This document shows, one piece after another, positions 58,927-64,000 of a DNA stretch of 64,000 nucleotides. The position numbers were made by a program, and so were the translations under genes. How positions within the stretch are numbered: position 1 is the first letter of the stretch; the number at the start of each line of letters is the position of its first letter. The notes beneath the pieces are model-generated. The model was not told the origin of the DNA. It did no database searches and saw only the letters and a program-made list of their open reading frames with translations. The stretch comes from Streptomyces sp. Ru71 (GTDB lineage: Bacteria > Actinomycetota > Actinomycetes > Streptomycetales > Streptomycetaceae): positions 1 to 64,000 of the forward strand of contig NZ_PQSS01000037.1 in the NCBI RefSeq assembly GCF_002920535.1, in the 5' to 3' direction.

Positions 58927-59688
58927 GTGTTCGGACGTCGCAAGAAGAGGGATGCCGCCGAGGACGCGGCCGGCGAGGCCGAGCAGGTCGTCGACAGCGT
59001 CGACACCGAGGCGGACGAAGAGGGTCAGCGCGAGCGCGTACGGCTGGAGCCGGAGCCGCGGCCCGACGGGCCCTGGGACGTCTCCGAGGTGCGCGACCCC
59101 GCAGAGGGCCGCGTGGACCTCGGTGGCCTGTTCGTGCCGGGTGTCGACGGCATGGAACTGCGCGTGGAGGTCGCGGGCGACGCCATCGTCGCGGCGACCG
59201 TCGTGCTGCGCGACAGCGCGATCCAGCTGCAGGCCTTCGCCGCGCCCAAGCGCGAGGGCATCTGGGGCGAGGTGCGCGAGGAGATCGCTGCCGGTATCAC
59301 CCAGCAGGGTGGCATCGTCGACGAGATCGAGGGCCCGCTCGGGTGGGAGCTGCGCGCCCAGGTTCCGGTGCAGCTGCCCGACGGCACCGGCGGCTTCCAG
59401 GTCGTGCGGTTCGTCGGTGTGGACGGTCCGCGCTGGTTCCTGCGCGGTGTGATCTCCGGCCAGGGCGCGGTGCAGCCGCAGGCCGCCGGCCTGCTGGAGC
59501 AGATCTTCCGGGACACGGTCGTCGTCCGGGGCGAAGGCCCGATGGCGCCGCGCGACCCGATCGTCCTGAAGCTGCCGAACGACGCGCAGATGGTCCCCGA
59601 GGGCGTACAGCAGCAGGAGGAGGGCTCCCGCTTCTCCGGCGGCATGGGCCAGCTGCAGCGCGGACCGGAGATCACCGAGGTCCGCTGA
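58927..59688 (+). CDS. DUF3710 protein
   Basis: The 253-residue protein starts MFGRRKKRDAAEDAAGEAEQ, with a basic then acidic disordered stretch. The DUF3710 beta-rich core follows (VDLGGLFVPGVDGMELRVEV, VLRDSAIQLQAFAAPKREGIWGEVREEI, VRFVGVDGPRWFLRGVISGQ). It is conserved next to dut across actinobacteria and its function is unknown. GGAAGGAC lies before GTG 58927, one base after the dut stop. A strong terminator follows. Confidence 0.88.
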   Translation: MFGRRKKRDAAEDAAGEAEQVVDSVDTEADEEGQRERVRLEPEPRPDGPWDVSEVRDPAEGRVDLGGLFVPGVDGMELRVEVAGDAIVAATVVLRDSAIQLQAFAAPKREGIWGEVREEIAAGITQQGGIVDEIEGPLGWELRAQVPVQLPDGTGGFQVVRFVGVDGPRWFLRGVISGQGAVQPQAAGLLEQIFRDTVVVRGEGPMAPRDPIVLKLPNDAQMVPEGVQQQEEGSRFSGGMGQLQRGPEITEVR

Positions 59689-59727
59689 GGCAGGCCCGAA
59701 CAGGGCCGCATCGAGACAGGCACGACG

Positions 59728-59756
59728 AGGGCCGCACCCGCACCGGGTGCGGCCCT
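59728..59756 (+). terminator. Terminator of the dut operon
   Basis: AGGGCCGCACCCG and CGGGTGCGGCCCT form a perfect 13-bp stem with a CAC loop, followed by TTTCG. Confidence 0.88.
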
Positions 59757-59863
59757 TTCGCATGCATGACCCCTTGACGGGTCTTTGGTCCGTACCTATG
59801 GTCTCCGGCCAACGCCTGCGTTCATAAAGGCGCTCCATGTTCACATACAGGAACGGAGTCGCT

Positions 59864-61066
59864 ATGCGTCGTCGTGCCTCACTGCTCGCAGTGGTGGCCT
59901 CCCTGCTGCTCGGCGCCTTCACGGCGCCCGCCGCCCACTCCACCCCCACCGCCCCTGCCGCCGGCTCCCTCGCCCCCGCCTCCTTCGCCCATCCCGGGGT
60001 CACCGTCTCCCGCCCCCAGCTGGACTTCGCCCGCACCAAGGTGCTGGCCGGGGAACAGCCCTGGAAGGGCGCCTTCGACCAGATGCTGGCGAGCAAGTAC
60101 GCCGACCTGAACCGCACCCCGAAACCCCGGGCGATCGTCGAGTGCGGCTCCTACTCCGACCCCAACTACGGCTGCACCGACGAACGCGAGGATGCCCTCG
60201 CCGCCTACACCGACGCCCTCGCCTGGTACGTCACCCGCGACGAGCGGTACGCCAGGAAGGCCATCGCCCTGATGGACGCCTGGTCCGCGGTGATCCAGGA
60301 CCACACCAACAGCAACGCGCCCCTGCAGACCGGCTGGGCGGGCTCCGTCTGGCCCCGGGCCGCGGAGATCATCAAGTACACCTACGGCGGCGCCTGGACC
60401 AACGCGAGCCGCTTCGCCGGCATGCTGCGCGACGTCTACCTGCCCGAGGTGATCAACGGCTCGAACTCCAACGGCAACTGGGAGCTGTCGATGATGGAGG
60501 CCGCGATCGGCATCTCCGTCTTCCTGGAGGACCGGACCTCCTACGACAGGGCCATGGCGACCTTCCGCACCCGCACCGCCGCCTACGTCTACCTCGCCTC
60601 CGACGGCGACCTGCCGAAGACCGTGCCCAGCCAGCACCTCGACACCCGCGACAAGATCGTCAAGTACTGGCAGGGGCAGTCCACCTTCGTCACCGGCCTC
60701 ACCCAGGAAACCTGCCGCGACTTCGTCCACACCGGGTACGGCATCTCGGCCATCTCCCACGTCGCCGAGACCAGCCGCATCCAGGGCCAGGACCTGTACG
60801 GCACCGACGTGGGCGAGCGGCTGCGCCAGGCCCTGGGCTTCCAGGCCAGGTACGAGCTCGGTACGGCCGTCCCGAGCTGGCTGTGCGGCGGCTCGCTCAA
60901 GCCCGGGCTGGGGCCGGTCACCGAGGTCGGGTACAACGCGCTGCACAACCGCCTCGGCGTCGCCATGACCAACACCGAGGCCCTGACCCGGCGCAACCGT
61001 CCCGCCGGCAGCAACAACCTCTTCGTCGGCTGGGAGACGCTCACCCACGGAGACAATCCCGCGTGA
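59864..61066 (+). CDS. Secreted alginate-lyase-fold protein (PL5-like)
   Basis: The 400-residue protein has a signal peptide (RRRASLLAVVASLLLGAFTAPAAHS). The mature part is an alpha-barrel of the alginate lyase (PL5) type: HPGVTVSRPQLDFARTKVLAG, DALAWYVTRDERYARKAIALMDAWS, NSNAPLQTGWAGSVWPRAAEIIKYTY and NGNWELSMMEAAIGISVFLED. The NSNxxL and NGNWE segments carry the usual active-site Asn and Trp. It may act on a uronate-containing polysaccharide; the substrate is unproven. ATG 59864 is preferred to ATG 59837 because GGAACGGAG lies just upstream and the signal peptide starts there. Confidence 0.85.
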   Translation: MRRRASLLAVVASLLLGAFTAPAAHSTPTAPAAGSLAPASFAHPGVTVSRPQLDFARTKVLAGEQPWKGAFDQMLASKYADLNRTPKPRAIVECGSYSDPNYGCTDEREDALAAYTDALAWYVTRDERYARKAIALMDAWSAVIQDHTNSNAPLQTGWAGSVWPRAAEIIKYTYGGAWTNASRFAGMLRDVYLPEVINGSNSNGNWELSMMEAAIGISVFLEDRTSYDRAMATFRTRTAAYVYLASDGDLPKTVPSQHLDTRDKIVKYWQGQSTFVTGLTQETCRDFVHTGYGISAISHVAETSRIQGQDLYGTDVGERLRQALGFQARYELGTAVPSWLCGGSLKPGLGPVTEVGYNALHNRLGVAMTNTEALTRRNRPAGSNNLFVGWETLTHGDNPA

Positions 61067-61141
61067 ACCGGCGAGGGGGTCTCGTCCGATGAAGGAGTGA
61101 GAGCGCGCGGGAGCGCGAAACCATGGAGGGACAACCATTGA

Positions 61142-61178
61142 GGACCGGGCGCCGGGTGGCGATACTGGCGCCCGGTCC
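61142..61178 (+). terminator. Hairpin between alginate-lyase-like and ABC ATPase genes
   Basis: GGACCGGGCGCC and GGCGCCCGGTCC form a perfect 12-bp stem with a 13-base loop, 75 bases after the lyase gene and 33 before the ATPase gene. It is probably a terminator, but its closeness to the next ATG would also allow a leader function. Confidence 0.6.
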
Positions 61179-61211
61179 GACGGGGACCAGCGGGGGAACA
61201 GGGGGAGAGGC

Positions 61212-61904
61212 ATGACCGAGGTCGTCACCGAGACGATGGTGCGCGTGGAGGACGTGCACAAGTCCTACGGCGAGGGAGCCGCCGCAGTGCACGCGCTGCG
61301 CGGGGTGTCCTTCGAGATCCCGCGAGGAGAGCTCGTGGCCCTCAAGGGCCGCTCGGGGTCGGGAAAGACGACGCTGCTCAACATCGTCGGCGGACTGGAC
61401 GAACCGGACCGGGGGCGGGTGAGCGTCGACGGCAGGGATCTGTCCGGCCTGGGCGAGGAGGGACTGCTGGCCCTGCGCCGGGACCGGATCGGCTTCGTGT
61501 TCCAGTCCTTCGGCCTCATCCCCATCCTCACCGCCGCGGAGAACGTGGGCGTGCCGATGCGGCTGCGCCGCGCCGACCCCCGCGAGCGGGAGCAGCGCGT
61601 GGAGCTGCTGCTGTCCCTGGTCGGCCTCGCCGACCACGCCGCCCAGCGCCCCGGAGAGATGTCCGGCGGTCAGCAGCAGCGGGTGGCCATAGCCCGGGCC
61701 CTGGCCAACGAGCCGGCGCTCCTCATAGCCGACGAGCCGACGGGCCAGCTGGACGCCGAGACCGGGCACGCGGTGATGGAGCTGCTGCGTGCCGTCGTCC
61801 ACAGCGAGCGCGTCACGGCGCTGGTCGCCACGCACGACGCGACGCTGCTGGACCTCGCCGACCGCGTCCTGGAGCTCAGCGACGGCCGGATCGTCGAGGG
61901 GTAG
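61212..61904 (+). CDS. ABC transporter ATPase, LolD/MacB type, without adjacent permease
   Basis: The 230-residue protein has Walker A KGRSGSGKTTLLN, Q-loop FVFQSFGLIPILTAAENV, signature MSGGQQQRVAIARAL, Walker B ALLIADEPTGQLD and H-loop VATHDATL. The FQSFxLIPxLTxxENV and DEPTGxLD sequences mark the LolD/MacB/FtsE-like group, which drives FtsX-type permeases in lipoprotein release, peptide export or signalling. No permease gene is adjacent within the window, which is unusual for this group. A GGGGGAGAGG precedes the ATG. Confidence 0.88.
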   Translation: MTEVVTETMVRVEDVHKSYGEGAAAVHALRGVSFEIPRGELVALKGRSGSGKTTLLNIVGGLDEPDRGRVSVDGRDLSGLGEEGLLALRRDRIGFVFQSFGLIPILTAAENVGVPMRLRRADPREREQRVELLLSLVGLADHAAQRPGEMSGGQQQRVAIARALANEPALLIADEPTGQLDAETGHAVMELLRAVVHSERVTALVATHDATLLDLADRVLELSDGRIVEG

Positions 61905-62031
61905 GGCCCCGCCCGGCGCGTCAGGGTCGCGTCAAGGAGGCCCGCTGCCCGACTCCTCGTCCGTTTTGTCGCCCTCGCGGGTCGTAGGGTCGACGCTGCG
62001 TAGGCGACAGTCACCGGAAGACAATGGGTTC

Positions 62032-64000
62032 ATGGCACGCGGGAAGCTTCGGATCTACCTGGGAGCGGCACCGGGCGTCGGGAAGACGTACGCGATGCTG
62101 GCCGAGGCGCACCGGCGGGTCGAGCGCGGCACGGACTGCGTAGTGGGCTTCGTCGAGCCTCATGGGCGGCCACGCACCGAGGTGCTGCTGCACGGCCTGG
62201 AGACGGTCCCGCGCCGGGAGCTGGAGTACCGGGGCGCGCGGTTCACCGAGATGGACGTCGACGCCGTGCTGGCGCGGCGCCCGCAGGTGGCCCTCGTCGA
62301 CGAGCTGGCCCACAGCAACGTCCCCGGCTCGCGCAACGACAAGCGCTGGCAGGACGTCGAGGAGCTGCTGGCCGCCGGGATCGACGTCGTCTCGACGGTC
62401 AACATCCAGCATCTGGAGTCCCTCGGTGACGTCGTGGAGTCGATCACGGGGGTGCGGCAGCAGGAGACGGTGCCGGACGAGGTGGTGCGCCGGGCCGACC
62501 AGATAGAGCTGGTCGACATGTCGCCGGAAGCGCTGCGCCGCCGGATGGCGCACGGCAACATCTACCAGCCCGACAAGGTCGACGCGGCCCTGTCCAACTA
62601 CTTCCGGCCCGGCAATCTGACCGCGCTGCGCGAGCTGGCGCTGCTGTGGGTGGCGGACCGGGTGGACGAGTACCTCCAGCGCTACCGCAGCGAGCACCGG
62701 GTGTCGGCGATCTGGGGGTCGCGGGAGCGGATCGTGGTGGGCCTGACCGGTGGCCCGGAGGGGCGCACGCTGATCCGGCGTGCGGCGCGGCTGGCGGAGA
62801 AGGGAGCGGGAGGGGAGGTGCTCGCGGTGTACATCTCCCGCAGTGACGGTCTGACCTCCGCCTCGCCGAAGGAGCTGGCCGTGCAGCGCACCCTCGTGGA
62901 GGATCTCGGCGGCACCTTCCACCACGTGGTCGGCGACGACATCCCCGCCGCGCTGCTGGCCTTCGCGCGCGGGGTGAACGCCACCCAGATCGTGCTGGGC
63001 TCCTCGCGCCGCAAGACCTGGCAGTACGTCTTCGGACCCGGGGTCGGCGCGACCGTCGCCCGGGAGTCCGGACCCGACCTCGACGTGCACATCGTCACGC
63101 ACGAGGAGGTCGCCAAGGGCCGCGGGCTGCCGCTGGCGCGGGGCGCCCGGCTCGGGCGGTCCCGGGTGGTGTGGGGCTGGCTGGCGGGCGTCGCCGGGCC
63201 GCTGCTGATGACGCTGCTGCTGACCCACGTCGACGTCTCGCTGGGCCTGACCAACGACATGCTGCTGTTCCTGGCGCTGGCCGTGGCGGCGGCCCTGCTG
63301 GGCGGGCTGCTGCCGGCGCTGGCCTCGGCGGCCTTCGGCTCGATGCTGCTGAACTGGTTCTTCACCCCGCCCGTGCACCGGGTCACGATCGCCGACCCGA
63401 AGAACATCCTCGCCCTGGTGATCTTCGTGTCGGTGGCCGTGTCGGTGGCCTCGGTCGTCGATCTCGCCGCCCGGCGCACCCATCAGGCGGCCCGGCTGCG
63501 CGCGGAGTCGGAGATACTCTCCTTCCTCGCCGGGAACGTGCTGCGCGGCGAGACCAGCCTGGAGGCGCTGCTGGAGCGGGTGCGGGAGACCTTCGGCATG
63601 GAGTCGGCGGCCCTGCTGGAACGCGAGAGCGACGTGGCGCCGTGGACCTGCGCCGGACGCGCCGGGATGGGCAGAGCCGTTCAGCGGCCCGAGGACGCGG
63701 ACGTGGACATGCCGGTCGGCGACCACATGGCGCTCGCCCTCACCGGGCGGGTGCTGCCCGCGGAGGACCGCCGGGTGCTGGCCGCGTTCGCCGCGCAGGC
63801 CGCCGTGGTCCTGGAGCGCCGGCGCCTCCAGCAGGAGGCCGACCAGGCCAAGGAGCTCGCCGAGGGCAACCGCATCCGCACCGCGCTGCTCGCCGCCGTC
63901 AGCCACGACCTGCGCACCCCGCTCGCCGGGATCAAGGCGTCGGTGTCCTCGTTGCGCTCGGACGACGTCGAGTGGTCCGACGAGGACCAGGCGGAGCTGC
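62032..64000 (+). CDS. kdpD: KdpD-like sensor histidine kinase (3' partial)
   Basis: The frame is open from ATG 62032 to the window end (656 residues). Domains in order: KdpD N-terminal domain with Walker A GAAPGVGKT (residues 11-19) and VALVDELAHSNVPGSRNDKRW; a universal-stress-protein-like domain (RIVVGLTGGPEGRTLIRRAARLA, IVLGSSRRKTWQY); four membrane helices (about 382-480); a GAF-like domain; and HisKA with phospho-acceptor His625 in AAVSHDLRTPLAG. KdpD with KdpE controls the high-affinity potassium ATPase KdpFABC. The pump genes are not upstream, and downstream sequence is not visible. Confidence 0.92.
   Translation, partial: MARGKLRIYLGAAPGVGKTYAMLAEAHRRVERGTDCVVGFVEPHGRPRTEVLLHGLETVPRRELEYRGARFTEMDVDAVLARRPQVALVDELAHSNVPGSRNDKRWQDVEELLAAGIDVVSTVNIQHLESLGDVVESITGVRQQETVPDEVVRRADQIELVDMSPEALRRRMAHGNIYQPDKVDAALSNYFRPGNLTALRELALLWVADRVDEYLQRYRSEHRVSAIWGSRERIVVGLTGGPEGRTLIRRAARLAEKGAGGEVLAVYISRSDGLTSASPKELAVQRTLVEDLGGTFHHVVGDDIPAALLAFARGVNATQIVLGSSRRKTWQYVFGPGVGATVARESGPDLDVHIVTHEEVAKGRGLPLARGARLGRSRVVWGWLAGVAGPLLMTLLLTHVDVSLGLTNDMLLFLALAVAAALLGGLLPALASAAFGSMLLNWFFTPPVHRVTIADPKNILALVIFVSVAVSVASVVDLAARRTHQAARLRAESEILSFLAGNVLRGETSLEALLERVRETFGMESAALLERESDVAPWTCAGRAGMGRAVQRPEDADVDMPVGDHMALALTGRVLPAEDRRVLAAFAAQAAVVLERRRLQQEADQAKELAEGNRIRTALLAAVSHDLRTPLAGIKASVSSLRSDDVEWSDEDQAEL

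Noticed and set aside
1..64000. CRISPR arrays, tRNA or rRNA genes, prophage or insertion sequences
   Set aside because: No regularly spaced identical repeats, no tRNA-like cloverleaf with a GTTCGA arm, and no transposase, integrase or phage structural motif were seen.

Overview
The window is a stretch of core chromosome from a Streptomyces. GC content is high, GTG and TTG starts are frequent, many genes appear to be leaderless, and marker genes of the genus are present: whiH next to hrdB, cutRS, sepH, an N-terminal-GNAT PatA, and second topoisomerase subunits parE and parC. As far as I recall, the gene order follows the Streptomyces coelicolor block around SCO5816 to SCO5871. That statement is memory, not a search. 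I see no prophage, insertion sequence, CRISPR array, tRNA or rRNA.

Left part (1-9.6 kb): the end of a glycogen-debranching-type enzyme; a NUDIX/winged-helix regulator with a palindrome in its own promoter; an ABC ATPase-permease fusion broken by one extra C in a C7 tract; the sporulation regulator WhiH; the principal sigma factor HrdB with an ECF-type promoter; a secreted trypsin-like protease; and a small zinc-ribbon protein.

Middle part (10-38 kb): topoisomerase IV ParE; a NarL-type two-component pair with a small membrane protein; a DUF485 protein coupled to an SSS-family symporter; an NMT1-like ABC importer flanked by two paralogous CitB/DcuR-type response regulators, only one of which has a CitA-type kinase; an iron-box-controlled sucrase/ferredoxin-like protein; a divergent pair of citrate-synthase-family genes, one carrying an N-terminal DNA-binding domain; small conserved proteins; a CobW GTPase; ParC; a pair of M16 peptidase subunits; a c-di-AMP (ydaO-type) riboswitch before an M23 endopeptidase; a GntR regulator; and HPr.

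Right part (38-64 kb): the PatA lysine acetyltransferase; DUF5998; a nucleotide-pyrophosphatase-like enzyme and thymidine kinase; a VOC protein; a sulfurtransferase; SepH; an MFS/lactone-oxidase operon divergent from ferrochelatase and inositol monophosphatase; a 57-aa protein; CutR/CutS; DUF4193 and its partner; DUF3093; a thioesterase-dUTPase-DUF3710 operon; a secreted alginate-lyase-fold protein; a lone LolD/MacB-type ATPase; and the first two thirds of a KdpD-like kinase.

Regulation is the common thread. Three two-component systems, two FadR-type GntR regulators, a NUDIX regulator, a DNA-binding citrate-synthase-like protein, an iron box and a c-di-AMP riboswitch surround housekeeping genes for transcription, DNA topology, cell division and dUTP hygiene. 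The points most worth a second look are the HTH-citrate synthase with its repeat-rich promoter, the two frameshifts at C7 tracts, the duplicated response regulators around the importer, the WhiH leader and operator, and the recurrent leaderless promoters. I found no clearly new defence or mobile system.
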